A stretch of 60,469 nt of DNA. It comes from an uncultured Prochlorococcus sp. Its GTDB lineage: Bacteria; Cyanobacteriota; Cyanobacteriia; PCC-6307; Cyanobiaceae. The translations under genes were made by a program, and so were the position numbers. The DNA is taken from contig CACNWH010000005.1 of NCBI GenBank assembly GCA_902624105.1, positions 1 to 60,469 of the forward strand. The letters run 5' to 3'. The notes beneath the pieces were generated by a model. The model saw only the letters and a list, made by a program, of their open reading frames with translations. It was not told the DNA's origin and searched no databases. This document shows positions 21,723 through 32,800 of the stretch, one piece after another (the first letter of the stretch is position 1; every line of letters starts with the position of its first letter).

Positions 21723-24059
21723 TTAATCTATATTATTTTTTATACTTTTAAAAAATTCTATAAGCTTTTTGAATCCTGAGCTATACATATTTTTACCCCT
21801 TTCATCTAGCTCCTTATTTTCGGGGACCGATAACCAATGATCCTTAAGTTCATTTAAATCCTCATTCCTTACTAATTCATCAACTGATGAATAGTTAGGT
21901 TTCATCTTTAATAATTCATTTGTTATTTTATAAACCGCACTCGTATATTTGCCAATACTATTTTCACTTAGTTCTGTTTCTTTTCTCATCCATTCAGAAA
22001 ATGGTGCATCATACATAAAAGTTTTTGCGAAACTCAATCTATTCCAAATTTTTATATCGATATTTGCATAAAAGTCACTCAAATTAATTGAACTAAAAAC
22101 TTCTTCATTAATAAATTTAAAAATTCTTTCAGTAGGAACTTTGCCTTGTGCAATTTCTTGAAATTCTGCAATTATTCTTTCATCACTCATTCCTAAAGCT
22201 GATAAAACAGTAACAATTTGCTTGAATGCATTTTCTTGAAGAGAACTTTTATCTTCTTCATCTAGTACAACAGGCAAAATTATATATCCAAAATTCTTAT
22301 TTTTTGATAATCTCATCGCTCTCCCTGCTGCTTGAACAATATCAACTTTGCTATGTTTAGGATCAGCAAAAAGAACAGCATCTACTTCTGGAATATCAAC
22401 TCCTTCGGTTAAACATCTTGCATTTGTAATTAAGCTTGGTTCTTCATATGTGAATCTATTTATTACTTCTGACCTTATGCCAGTGCTAAATTTCCCCGAG
22501 ATATGAAAAGAATGCAAATAACCATATTTTTCGCCTAATTTATTAACTTCTTCATTTAATTTGCAAAAATCTTTTGCCCTTTTGATATTCCTATGAAAAG
22601 AAATAATATGCTTTATATTTTTTTCTTTTATTATCTTTCTTAAGGTTATTAATGCTGCAAATGTTGAAGCATCTGCCTCGAAAGAAAATAATCTATTATC
22701 CGAAGATACTATTTCATTATTATCTATGAGTTCTTGTATCTGTTTTTTAGAAATTAGGGCTGAATAGATTCGATAATCAGAAAGTATAGGGGGATTTTGT
22801 TCTAGGGCGGATTTAAATGAAAATTGATCAACAACTTTCCCATAAATTTCTTCATCATCCATAGAAACAATATTCTCAGAATCGCCTTTAAAAACTCTTT
22901 CTGTCGCTGTCATAAATAATCTTTTTTTTACTGAAATATTTGAATCATAAAGAAGTTGAGCAAAAGGTTTATTTTTATTCCCAACTGTTTTATGTGCTTC
23001 ATCAAAAATACCAATATCAAAAATAATATTTGAATTTTCTACTGACTCAATTAATTTTTTACCACTTTGATAAGTAGTAATGACAATTTTAATTTTTTGG
23101 GAATTTTTTTGAAGAAAATCAGAAATTAATTCTTTATCAGTGTTTACTTCAATTCCTAAATCAAATTTATTTATTGCAGGATCATCTAAATTTTTTACAT
23201 CATCATCACTACAAACAGCTATCCAATCAATTTCTATACCTTCACACATAAATTCTCTGGCCCAAGTTTTTAAAGTTTGCTTTACGAGCTGAAGACTTGG
23301 AACAACTATTAGAGCATTATTCCCTTTCATGTTTCTAAAGAACCAATATCCAGTTAAACTTTTTCCTGAGCCACAGGGATGAATTAATTTACCTCTTGAT
23401 TTATTTTTAAAATAAGAATTACAGTTCTCAAGAGCTATTTTTTGATGTTCTCTAGGTTCGTATTTCTTAAGGTTTACTTTCTGATTATCTAAAATTGAAT
23501 GAAAATTTTTAAATTCTTCATTGTCTAATTGTGAAAAATCGGAATAAGTTATAAAGCCTAATTTTTCTTTATGAACAGTAGAAATTTTTTTACTTACTTC
23601 TAAAGCAGATGAACTTATTATCCTGTGTCTGATTTTTTGGTAAGTTACATCTCTTTCAGTAATACTAAAAAAAGTACTTACTTCGTCATAAGAAATATTC
23701 TTATGGACATCATCATGATACTTGCATTGAATTGCCCAAATATTACCTTCATTTGATTCTGCTATAAAATCAACGCCAATTTCAGGCCTTTGTAAATCTA
23801 ATGAATCAAAAACTTTATGAGGGACATTAGAGTGATGCCATAAATTAGTTAATTTGCTAGAAAAAATTGGATTATTTATGAAATATAGGGAAGTTAATAA
23901 TTCAAATACATCACCCTTCTTTTTATTGTTTACAGGATCAGATCCAAGTTTACTAATCTGAGCCGAAAATTCATCCCAATTATGAGATGAAAGCACCAAT
24001 TCTTTTGTTTCATGCTTTTTAAAAATATCAATATCTTGTACTGATCTTGCAGAAAGCAT
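21723..24059 (-). CDS. Restriction-nuclease-DEAH helicase fusion
   Basis: This is a 778-residue protein. The N-terminal Mrr-like nuclease domain has E53, D97 (I-G-V-D-F) and Q111-C-K113. A SF2 helicase follows with Walker A H-P-C-G-S-G-K-S (~227-234), Walker B D-E-A-H (353-356), and motifs V/VI T-E-G-V-D-I-P-E-V-D-A-V and Q-A-A-G-R-A-M-R-L. A helical C-terminal domain follows. This resembles the nuclease-motor half of single-chain type I-like (type ISP) enzymes but has no methyltransferase. It could be a stand-alone defence gene or use the neighbouring PglX mark. It lies downstream of brxL, separated by the GIY-YIG remnant. Confidence 0.8.
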   Translation of the reverse strand: MLSARSVQDIDIFKKHETKELVLSSHNWDEFSAQISKLGSDPVNNKKKGDVFELLTSLYFINNPIFSSKLTNLWHHSNVPHKVFDSLDLQRPEIGVDFIAESNEGNIWAIQCKYHDDVHKNISYDEVSTFFSITERDVTYQKIRHRIISSSALEVSKKISTVHKEKLGFITYSDFSQLDNEEFKNFHSILDNQKVNLKKYEPREHQKIALENCNSYFKNKSRGKLIHPCGSGKSLTGYWFFRNMKGNNALIVVPSLQLVKQTLKTWAREFMCEGIEIDWIAVCSDDDVKNLDDPAINKFDLGIEVNTDKELISDFLQKNSQKIKIVITTYQSGKKLIESVENSNIIFDIGIFDEAHKTVGNKNKPFAQLLYDSNISVKKRLFMTATERVFKGDSENIVSMDDEEIYGKVVDQFSFKSALEQNPPILSDYRIYSALISKKQIQELIDNNEIVSSDNRLFSFEADASTFAALITLRKIIKEKNIKHIISFHRNIKRAKDFCKLNEEVNKLGEKYGYLHSFHISGKFSTGIRSEVINRFTYEEPSLITNARCLTEGVDIPEVDAVLFADPKHSKVDIVQAAGRAMRLSKNKNFGYIILPVVLDEEDKSSLQENAFKQIVTVLSALGMSDERIIAEFQEIAQGKVPTERIFKFINEEVFSSINLSDFYANIDIKIWNRLSFAKTFMYDAPFSEWMRKETELSENSIGKYTSAVYKITNELLKMKPNYSSVDELVRNEDLNELKDHWLSVPENKELDERGKNMYSSGFKKLIEFFKSIKNNID

Positions 24060-24142
24060 TTCTTCAAAACTTTTTAATTAATATACATAGAAACAAATAT
24101 AAAAACAAAATATAAGCTACTAGAAATTTTGAATTTATTTAT

Positions 24143-24340
24143 TCAAAAATGATAAGGCCTATGGTCATTAACCTTAAATCTTATTTGTGATTCACCAATC
24201 GATGTATATTTATTTGCTAATTCGGGATCAAATTTCAATAAAGCATTTTTTGTAATTTGTCTCTTTTTTTTTCTTTTCCAAGAACATATATCCTTTATTA
24301 CATGGTTTTCACTAATTAAAACTTTTATTTTTTTGAATTT
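24143..24340 (-). pseudogene. Second copy of the GIY-YIG gene 3' end
   Basis: The minus-strand frame encodes ~65 residues ending in a TGA at 24143-24145. It aligns with the C-terminus of the GIY-YIG protein (37629-38669): I-K-D-I-C-S-W-K-R-K-K-K, Q-I-T-K-N-A, Q-I-R-F-x-V-N-D-x-R-P-Y-x-F. The DNA has diverged (for example L-K-F-D for L-K-Y-D), so it is not a fresh duplication. With the intact gene it brackets the BREX operon as a direct repeat. Confidence 0.85.
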
Positions 24341-24347
24341 TAGTTGT

Positions 24348-26456
24348 CTATGTACGAATAAAAGTTATTTCTGAGCCCTTAGTTAGTCTTGCTTCTTGTA
24401 AATTAGTTTCTGCATTTAAAACTGAGCTTTCGAAATATTGAAAAATATCAAGGCCACGATCCAGACTAATTTTCCACCCATGATCAGTAGTTATGCTGCG
24501 AGCATGGAAATTATTACTGGCATCAAACTCAAATGTAAAAGGTGTAGCAGTTTGGGAGAATGAATCCTTAATTTGATTAAGATTATCCATTTGCTTTTCA
24601 AATTTTTCTTTATTTTCGTTTTCGGCACTTGTAATTAAATGGATTTTTACTTCATCACCATCTGGAGTTAATTCATTAACTATGCGAAGAAATTCAACCA
24701 AATTACGCATCTGATAGAAAGCACGAATATAAGGATCTCTTATAATTATTTCTTTACTACCTAATATATATTCTCCAAAAATTTTTTTATAACTCCAGTT
24801 TTTACTATTTTCCGGGATGACAATATGACACTCTTTTGGAGTTTTTGATATTTGAGATAAATCGAGATTTTCAAATTGATTTTTGGCATCCCCTTTGGAA
24901 TTAGTTTTTTCATCAGTTTCTAGAGTTTTTTCAGGAAACTCGGATTCTTCAGAGCTTTGTTTGAATTTTGAAAATTGTGGGTATTGTATTTCTTCGGGAG
25001 TACGCACTTGTTTTGAAACTTCACTATTTAGTGGTTTATATATGAATTCATTTGAGTTGAAGGTTGAATCAATTCGAAGAATTTGATCTCTTACGCGTTT
25101 GCGACATTCCATTGAAAATTCGAGTAATTCTTCTATCTCTTCCTTTGTCGCTTTTTGATCAGGATGAATAATTTTCATTAAACCAGAAAAGGTTTTCTCA
25201 AAACCAGTTTGGTCCCTTGTAGAAACTTCTGATATAATTTCAAATTCTTTTTTATAAAGTGATGTATAGTCTTCAGTTCTAAGATGCTTTAAAACCTCGG
25301 CGATATAGTCAACAACGAAGCCATAACTTGAAGTAAATAGGTCATGACGAACAGGTTGAACTTCCCATCCTGGGCTAAAAGCATGAATACGATCTAAAAA
25401 AGCAGAATCTATATATTTATCAGGTAATGGTTCATAAAAATGCGAATGTTTAAGCATATAGGCAACAGACTTTTGTGTATTACCCATAAAGACCATAGAT
25501 GCTTCAGCAGATAATTGTTCAATACCTCTTGAGAAAGTTCTATTCGCCATATAATTTTTCATTATGTCAACAAGTGCTTTATCGACCTTCTTATCTTTAC
25601 CTGCAAATTCATCAAAGCAAATGCAGTCCCAATAGCCTACTAATCCTATTTTCCCATTGGAGTTACTTACAAATAGCTTAGGACTAGTTACTTCTGAACC
25701 TGAAATTAACATCCCGTGAGGGGAGAACTCTGCATAAACGTGAGATTTGCCAGTCCCTTTTGGGCCAAGTTCTATAAAGTTATAATTGCGCTCACAAAAA
25801 GGTATTAATCTTATCAGAGAAAGTAGCTTAGCTCTACGCGTAAATTGCTCAGGATTAAAACCAATGCTTTGCATTAATACATCAATCCATTCATCGGTAT
25901 TAAAATTAGATCTTGCTACTAAAAATTCATCGTAGTTAACGTTAGCAACTTGTATTGGTTTAAGACTTGCTATTTGCCAAGGACTTGCTTTCGGTTCTAT
26001 TGGTAAATCATATTCAACATCTGATATGGCCCAAATCCCACCGACAAGAAGCTTTGGAAATCTTTTAACATAAGAATCATCTATTGGAACTTTCTTGATT
26101 CCGAGGTTAGTAAATTCTGCTTGATGGAAACCCTCCTTGTCGTTAAATGAGACTATTAATTTATCAATTACCTTGTGATTACCGCGGTCTTTTATAGTGG
26201 ATTTGATTAACTCGGATTGGTTCCTATGTACATAATGTTTTGACAATATACGTCTAACTGTTTCTAATCCTTCTTGAATTTGTTGTGGATCGTCTGTTGC
26301 GCAATGTTGTCCTAGTAAGTATTCAAGTACGTAAGTTGGTACTACAGCATTCTGTTTGAGTTCAGCAGTAAGATCCTTTCTTACAACTAAACCAGGAAAA
26401 TATTCTAAGATCTTATTATTCAGAACCTTTTGTGAAGAAGAAATACTTGTAGTCAT
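24348..26456 (-). CDS. brxL: BrxL-family BREX AAA+ protein with MIT_C-like C-terminus
   Basis: This 702-residue protein is the last gene of the BREX operon. The N-terminal two thirds is the BrxL ATPase: Walker A GPKGTGKS (231-238), Walker B C-I-C-F-D-E-F-A-G (~278-286), with the surrounding G-S-E-V-T-S-P-K-L-F-V. BrxL is needed for phage exclusion but not methylation in studied type 1 systems. After a charged linker (~495-560), residues ~560-700 resemble the C-terminal phospholipase D-like domain of MITD1 (T-T-D-H-G-W-K-I, R-G-L-D-I-F-Q). I see no Lon protease Ser-Lys dyad motif. Start is ATG, 6 bp after the pglZ stop. Confidence 0.9.
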   Translation of the reverse strand: MTTSISSSQKVLNNKILEYFPGLVVRKDLTAELKQNAVVPTYVLEYLLGQHCATDDPQQIQEGLETVRRILSKHYVHRNQSELIKSTIKDRGNHKVIDKLIVSFNDKEGFHQAEFTNLGIKKVPIDDSYVKRFPKLLVGGIWAISDVEYDLPIEPKASPWQIASLKPIQVANVNYDEFLVARSNFNTDEWIDVLMQSIGFNPEQFTRRAKLLSLIRLIPFCERNYNFIELGPKGTGKSHVYAEFSPHGMLISGSEVTSPKLFVSNSNGKIGLVGYWDCICFDEFAGKDKKVDKALVDIMKNYMANRTFSRGIEQLSAEASMVFMGNTQKSVAYMLKHSHFYEPLPDKYIDSAFLDRIHAFSPGWEVQPVRHDLFTSSYGFVVDYIAEVLKHLRTEDYTSLYKKEFEIISEVSTRDQTGFEKTFSGLMKIIHPDQKATKEEIEELLEFSMECRKRVRDQILRIDSTFNSNEFIYKPLNSEVSKQVRTPEEIQYPQFSKFKQSSEESEFPEKTLETDEKTNSKGDAKNQFENLDLSQISKTPKECHIVIPENSKNWSYKKIFGEYILGSKEIIIRDPYIRAFYQMRNLVEFLRIVNELTPDGDEVKIHLITSAENENKEKFEKQMDNLNQIKDSFSQTATPFTFEFDASNNFHARSITTDHGWKISLDRGLDIFQYFESSVLNAETNLQEARLTKGSEITFIRT

Positions 26457-26462
26457 TTTTTA

Positions 26463-29006
26463 TTAGAAGTCCTCGAAGTCATTGCCAAATGGTTGAAGTA
26501 ATTTTATTTCCCTTGTTTGATAGGGAACTGGTGTTTGTATACCTTCTTTCAGTTGTTCAAATTTTAATTCCAATATCTCGTTATTGTAACCTCCTGCAGT
26601 ATTTGTTAAATTGATTTCAATTTCTTTTTCTCTTTCTCGAGGTTCTATTGCCTCTGACTCTAAAGATACAATTTTTGGAACAGAGAGATGAGCATTATCT
26701 TTTTTTGCTATTACACTTATTTTAAGCTTCAGAGGCAAGCGACTTTCTTTCTTACAGGGTTCATCCTGAAATAGAAAAAACTTTATGCGAGGAGTAGTTA
26801 TTTTAACCGGGACTCTTAACAATTCTGCTTTTACTTGTTGTATTTCTACTTTAACAATCTTTTTTAATCTAATTACTGGAATGACAATTTCTTGAAGGGA
26901 AGTCCCTCCATGAACAAAGCGATTCCCAGAACCTGATTTTGGAAATCGATTAAGTCCGAGAGGGAAAGCTGCATCCCATTCTCCCTCTAAGCCCAGTTGA
27001 TTTGCAGAGAAAATCTTTACTCCTGACTCGGCCTTTATATTATTTCCCATAGCAAATCTTCTCTTCTTAATACTCATATCATCGGCTGCAGGGAAGTTAG
27101 AACGATCGTTTTCGTAGACAGGTTCTTGTTGAAAAAGGAATCCATGATCTGCTGTTATGATCACTTGGCTACCTTTTAAGCTACTTATCTTTTTTAGTAT
27201 CTTCTGAAGATCTTCGAAAGAATCCTCTACTGCTTCGCAAGTATCAGCCTCACTCTCAAGCTTATCGCTAATACGATCAATGCGATTGTGATAAACAACT
27301 ATAAGATCATTATCTAAAATAATCTGTGCAGCTTCTTTGGTTGTGGAGAGGTTGAGAAATTCTTCAGATTGAATCGCTTTTGATCGACCCTTGTGGTATT
27401 CCTTAAAAAATTTATCACGATTTTCAGTACCTGAAACGCTCTTACCATCTACTATCGCGGGTGCATTTGGATCTGAAATATTAATATTAATTTTATTCCC
27501 GGGCAGAAGAGAGGCCATCCCTAGTTGTGTGTATGAAGGTAATACACCAAGTAATGCATTTATCTTTGCGTCCCAACTCTTACTTGATTGGCTGTTTAAT
27601 CGGTCAACAAAATCATGGGCCGCTTCGTAGCGAAGAGCATCAGATATTACAACAAATAATCGCTTAAGTTTGGAAGAACTTAAAGGGGTATGAATGTAGG
27701 TTTTATGAAAAGATTTTTGTGAATGTAAATTAACTGAACTCCAGTGGCTTAGATCTTTGACATGATCACTCCACTGATTTGTAAGTGGACGCAATGCGTT
27801 ATTTAAATATTGATTCTCAACCCATTCTTTCAAGGGCTTCATTAATCCTGGCTGGCCATAGCTTCGAGTGTGAAAGACACAACATCGATATGTTCTATCT
27901 ATTCGCCACCAATTATTACAGTACTGTTGAAGACCATTTTCAAAACTTTGTACTTTTAAATCATTTTCAATTATGAGATTACGGAGTTCAACAGCCAATC
28001 TTATAGCATCATATGCGTGACTATGCTTCTTATACCAAAAGGAATTTTTTCTTAGATTTATTCTTTCAAGGAGTTCAGAACTATCGTTTAAATTACTAAA
28101 TTGTTGAATTAATTTTCTAATACAGAATAGTTCTATTAGTTCATAGCAATCGTCTTCTAGAGGATTAAATTCATCTTTTTGATCTAAAAGATTATGTTCA
28201 ATCTTTAGTAATTCCGAAAGGAATTTACTCCATTTTATAAATGAGTTATCATTTTGCCTGCTATCCTTCCAATCACTTAAAAAAACTTGAGCATGACTTT
28301 CAAGGTGTCCATTACTACCTAAGCAACTAACAGTATTGAATAATTGCACTGCAAAATCACTTAAACATGGATCATTATTTTGATATCCAAACTTATTACT
28401 TACGGCCTCCCAGAAAAATTCTTTGAGTCCAAAAGCACCAAATAACTCATCAATTTGATCAGATGAATTCGAATCAGTTGGATCATAGATACTTAAGGCA
28501 TGTAGCAATAAATGATCAATCGATGGTGACTGATTTGTAATTACAGCTAGCATTTTTAATCGGACAGCTTTTTCATCATCATTTGGGTGAAAAAGTTCTT
28601 TAAGTTTTTTACAGCGACTTGGTGCTCTAAAGAAGGATTTATGTTTCTGCGCTAGTTCTTTGAACTCAAGAGGAAGTCCAGCCATTTGAATATCTAAGGA
28701 TGCACGATCAGCTTTAAATTCATAGCCAGCAAGTAAAACATCAAGTAACCAATTATTTTCATCCGTTGGTTTGGAGGATCTAAAGTAGAGAAGATATTTT
28801 TGGTCTGAGGATGCTCGGCTGATTTTAACTTTTACAGAAAATTCGTTCCTATCAATAGAATATTTTGTGATATTTGATTCTTTGTAACTATCAAATTCTT
28901 CAGTCCATTCACTTTCCGAGTCATACCAAAAAACTATCCTATGATTATTAAAAGCGTTATTGATACTTTCGTGAATTCGTTTAATTGAGTTAGGCGTTTG
29001 AGTCAT
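26463..29006 (-). CDS. pglZ: BREX alkaline-phosphatase-superfamily protein PglZ
   Basis: This 847-residue protein is the hallmark BREX component. The alkaline-phosphatase-superfamily core is visible: metal-site strand LFVVISDALRYEAA (~residue 450) and I-I-T-A-D-H-G-F-L-F (~615). The N-terminal ~400 residues are helical and the C-terminal ~200 are beta-rich, as in type 1 PglZ. It lies between the GP88-like gene (17 bp gap) and brxL (6 bp gap) in one operon. It probably acts with PglX in the methylation and exclusion complex. Confidence 0.93.
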   Translation of the reverse strand: MTQTPNSIKRIHESINNAFNNHRIVFWYDSESEWTEEFDSYKESNITKYSIDRNEFSVKVKISRASSDQKYLLYFRSSKPTDENNWLLDVLLAGYEFKADRASLDIQMAGLPLEFKELAQKHKSFFRAPSRCKKLKELFHPNDDEKAVRLKMLAVITNQSPSIDHLLLHALSIYDPTDSNSSDQIDELFGAFGLKEFFWEAVSNKFGYQNNDPCLSDFAVQLFNTVSCLGSNGHLESHAQVFLSDWKDSRQNDNSFIKWSKFLSELLKIEHNLLDQKDEFNPLEDDCYELIELFCIRKLIQQFSNLNDSSELLERINLRKNSFWYKKHSHAYDAIRLAVELRNLIIENDLKVQSFENGLQQYCNNWWRIDRTYRCCVFHTRSYGQPGLMKPLKEWVENQYLNNALRPLTNQWSDHVKDLSHWSSVNLHSQKSFHKTYIHTPLSSSKLKRLFVVISDALRYEAAHDFVDRLNSQSSKSWDAKINALLGVLPSYTQLGMASLLPGNKININISDPNAPAIVDGKSVSGTENRDKFFKEYHKGRSKAIQSEEFLNLSTTKEAAQIILDNDLIVVYHNRIDRISDKLESEADTCEAVEDSFEDLQKILKKISSLKGSQVIITADHGFLFQQEPVYENDRSNFPAADDMSIKKRRFAMGNNIKAESGVKIFSANQLGLEGEWDAAFPLGLNRFPKSGSGNRFVHGGTSLQEIVIPVIRLKKIVKVEIQQVKAELLRVPVKITTPRIKFFLFQDEPCKKESRLPLKLKISVIAKKDNAHLSVPKIVSLESEAIEPREREKEIEINLTNTAGGYNNEILELKFEQLKEGIQTPVPYQTREIKLLQPFGNDFEDF

Positions 29007-29023
29007 AGTTATAGATTTGTTCT

Positions 29024-29800
29024 TTAAGCTTTAAGGCCATTTTTTTGTGCCAAAGAAAAGGATTTGATGCCCTGCAGTCTTAGAAGTCGCGGAATATTAT
29101 TAGCCACAATACCTATTTTATTTGTTGGGAGCAGGGCGGCCATGAGATCAGATTTCTCCTGATCTTCGTAACCTGCAGCGGTGAGCGCTTGCAGGTTTGG
29201 GAATATATCATCATGACGATCTAGGCTTGTATCAATAAGCTCATCTTCCTTGCCACCCATTGAAAAAATTACGATAAAGTTTTTCGGTATTTTGCCTTCT
29301 TTGTTTGCTTTTTTAAAATCAGATACCTGCTTAGAATAAGTGTAAAATAAAATGTTTGGATTGTTATCAGCAATCTCAAGCCAATCTAAAAGATATCGGT
29401 AAGAGAAAAAGTCGCCAGCGTCATGAATTCTGACAGCTTTTCCTCCTGAAGTGACCCACCAGTCAAAGTCCTGTCTAGTTTCCCAGTCAAAAGAATGTGC
29501 CTCGCCTGTTGGTCTAAATTTTTTCGCGTTGAGTTCATTTTGGAGTTTTTGCTTCCAGGCAAATGGGTCACTTATATATTCTTCCAAGTTTTTTGTATGC
29601 GCGTTGACGACAGGTCTAAACGTATATCGCCCAGTCCTCGCGTAACACAATGCTGCACAAATCCCAGCATTGGGACAGGTTTTTATACGACCGAACTTGT
29701 CACTTTTGGCCACCAATGCGGGAATTGTCCATACAAAAATACCCAAACCTGCAAGCTCGGAGTTTCCTTTTCGGAGTAGTTCCCGTTTTTGTGTGCTCAT
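29024..29800 (-). CDS. Phage GP88-like protein inserted in the BREX operon
   Basis: This 258-residue protein resembles the phage gene-product-88 family. It has an N-terminal cysteine cluster C42-P-N-A-G-I-C48-A-A-L-C52-Y with an aromatic-rich start, and the mid-protein signature V-R-I-H-D-A-G-D-F-F-S, then W-L-E-I-A and I-L-F-Y-T-Y-S-K. The family's activity is unknown to me; the three cysteines could hold a metal or iron-sulphur cluster. It is not a standard BREX gene. The spacing (10 bp from pglX, 17 bp to pglZ) shows it is an integral operon member. Confidence 0.8.
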   Translation of the reverse strand: MSTQKRELLRKGNSELAGLGIFVWTIPALVAKSDKFGRIKTCPNAGICAALCYARTGRYTFRPVVNAHTKNLEEYISDPFAWKQKLQNELNAKKFRPTGEAHSFDWETRQDFDWWVTSGGKAVRIHDAGDFFSYRYLLDWLEIADNNPNILFYTYSKQVSDFKKANKEGKIPKNFIVIFSMGGKEDELIDTSLDRHDDIFPNLQALTAAGYEDQEKSDLMAALLPTNKIGIVANNIPRLLRLQGIKSFSLAQKNGLKA

Positions 29801-29810
29801 GTAATCATAG

Positions 29811-32800
29811 TCAAGCCTGAAATTTTGCCAGCACTTTTTGGAGTTTGGAATAATTGACCTTTACACCATCATTAAGATTTAGTTTGATGCGTTGTTGGGC
29901 AAGTGGTAACAATGCTTCTTTTTCCCAATCTTGACATTCTTTGATTACCTTATTGATCCTATCTGCCTCTTTACGAGCTGCTATTTGCTCACGCTTTGAT
30001 AAAGAGTCTTTGACTTGATTAAGATCTAATGAAGTTAATCTTGCTTCAAGTTTCTGAAGATAAGGTCGGAAGTAATCATTGAGCACTTGCAGTAAGGTCT
30101 CTGGCGTATAACGATGTAGGTAGATTAGACAGGCAAAACCAGCTTTGGGACTTTGCACCATCCAATAGATAGGGCGTTTTTTATAAGTTTGGATATGATC
30201 TTTATAAAAATCATTTAGGAAGTATTTACGAATATCCTTACCTATTGAAGTCTCTATAAAGCGTAAATTCTCTTCAAAATTATCATCTCCGAATGTGATT
30301 CTTAAAAACTTTTTAAATCTTGCGGTTATATCGTCTTTGAACCAATCTAAATTAAAAATAGGGATTATATTATCATCATCTGGTTTAAATAATGGATTAG
30401 GAAATCTCTTTAAAAAATCTTCTAAATTCTCTCCTTGATTGGCAATGATTAAACCAGGTTCCTCTAATGAATAGCGACCAAACATACAACCAACGGAATA
30501 AGAAATAAATTCTTTTAATGTATCAGATTTTAATTTATCTTCTTGAAATTCTTGAATAATTTTTTCTCGATACCTATTTCTTGGATTTGAGATCAAAGAA
30601 ATTTCGTTAATTGAGATATTTGGTGATAGCTCATCTTGAAGTCCATATGCTTCAATAAATACTTTATTATTAGATTCTTCTAACTCAAGCATTTCATCAG
30701 TATTTAATTGCCAAATTTTTCTAAGACTATCATAGGTTTCAGTTAATTTTTGAGAATCTTTTTTTATTTTTAAAAGTGGCAAATCACAAAAATCCCAAGA
30801 TGTTTCATAAGAATCCCAATCAGACTTTGAAATTTTAATAAGTCTTTCAATAGTGCTATTTTCAAATTTAGATATATCTCTTTTAAAAGGTAAATTTAAT
30901 ATATTACCTAATTTAAAATCTAGATTTGGAGCAAGAATTTTTAAAATTGCTGTTGAAACTTTTGAATTAAGTTGTCCCAAAATAGGGAGAAGTTGTTCAG
31001 GATTTTTAGAAAACCCCATTGGACCTTTAGCGTCAAATTTAAATCCACAAGATACACTTCGAACTGCAAAACCACCCGAGATACCAGACCATGTGAACCC
31101 TTTTTTAAAGGCAAATTCACCATTATAGTTATGAGATCTAATTCTTCCAGTATCAGCGTCTTTAAAATTTTTTAACAATTCTCCATTTTTATGCCAATTT
31201 ACAATGTATTCAAAATTTCCGTACCAGCGTCTAAACGATCCACCCTTTAAGTATGGGAACCAGGTGTGTGTTCCATTTGATGTATCTTCAATATTTTTGT
31301 AGTTAAATCCAATTTTTTCAAAATTGACTTCATGCCAATATCTCATAAAAAGATCATTATTACCAGTTATTAATCCCTCTCTGGTATCAATAAATTTAGT
31401 TAAGTTTGGATATGTTTGAAAATTATTATAGAGTTTATCGCTCACCCAATATGCAATAGGATAACCTGGTATTTTTAGAAAATCATTAGAAGATATTTTA
31501 TAAAACCACTCACAATTTTTATTTTTAATTGCCTCTTTAGTCATGTCAGATTTTTCATTTTCTGACATTCCATCCACAAGACGTAAGAATTCACCTTTAT
31601 GTTCAATATTATGAGAATTTTGGAAAACAAATGCAGTTGTTGAAACTATCTCGCCCCCTATAGAGTCAAACCCTCTTGTACCAATATGTGCCATTGTTAA
31701 GAACTTAAAATTTGACAATAGTTTTGAACGAAGTTTTTCATATCTAGCAATAAACATCCATACTTGCATATTAATCATGGAAAAATAACCAGATTTAAGA
31801 GTTAAATTTGCTGAACGCTCTAAAAACATTGCAAACAAATTTAATTTGCTAAGAGGGTAAACTTTCTTTGCAAATTCAGATAAATTGCTGTTAAATCCAT
31901 TATTTCCCATATAAGGAGGGTTAGTAATTACGATATGATATTTTTTTTGAAGAAAATCTGACTGATTAATTAACTTTAAAACCAAATTATGAGTTGTATT
32001 TAAGAAAAGATTGCTTGATATATTTTTTTTAATAAGTATTTCAAGAATCTCATGTGGATTTTTTAAAACTGGTTCTATAAGAGAACCAAAATTTTCACAT
32101 TCTTCAAATTGTCTAAGAGCAGTTTGGAAAGTACTTGTAAATAAATCTATTCCTACTTCATCAACGTACTGCTTAATTTGATTATTGTTAAATTTAATAT
32201 TTTCTAATGCACAGATTCTTGGTTCTACAGGCTTACTAAAAAAGTTTCTTTGTTTTTCTCGTGCTTTTATTATCAATGAAAAGTAAGATAAATCTGCTGC
32301 TCTTTTATCAATTTCTATGCCATATAAATTATTCTTAAGAATTAGTTCAGGAATAATATCCTCTTGGTAACCTTCTTCTTCATATATTGAAAATAAGAGA
32401 TCAAAGCAATATATGAGAATATGACCTGAACCACAAGCAGGATCACAAATCTGAATTTCTTCTGGTGTATTTATCTTTAAAAAATCAGTTTCTGGTATTT
32501 CTGGTGGAACGAAATGTTCCATTTTTTTTATTAAATTTGATTTAGGATTATTTAACATCCAAAGACGTCCAAGAGAATTTTCTACTAAATATTTGACAAT
32601 CCATTTCGGTGTGAATAATTGAGTAAAAGCAGGAATATCTTCTGATACAACCTTTTTATTTTTTTTATTTAGAGCGTTTCTAATTTCTTCTTTTTTTTCA
32701 GAAATATAAAACTGATATAACCATCCAATTATTTCTACGTCTTCGCAGTCTTCATCTAATATCTCTTTGCGAAAGTTTCCAGCAATGGAGTTCTCCGTCA

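Noticed and set aside
29386-29779. Frames inside and opposite the GP88-like gene
   Set aside because: They are shadows of a gene with clear family motifs and operon spacing.
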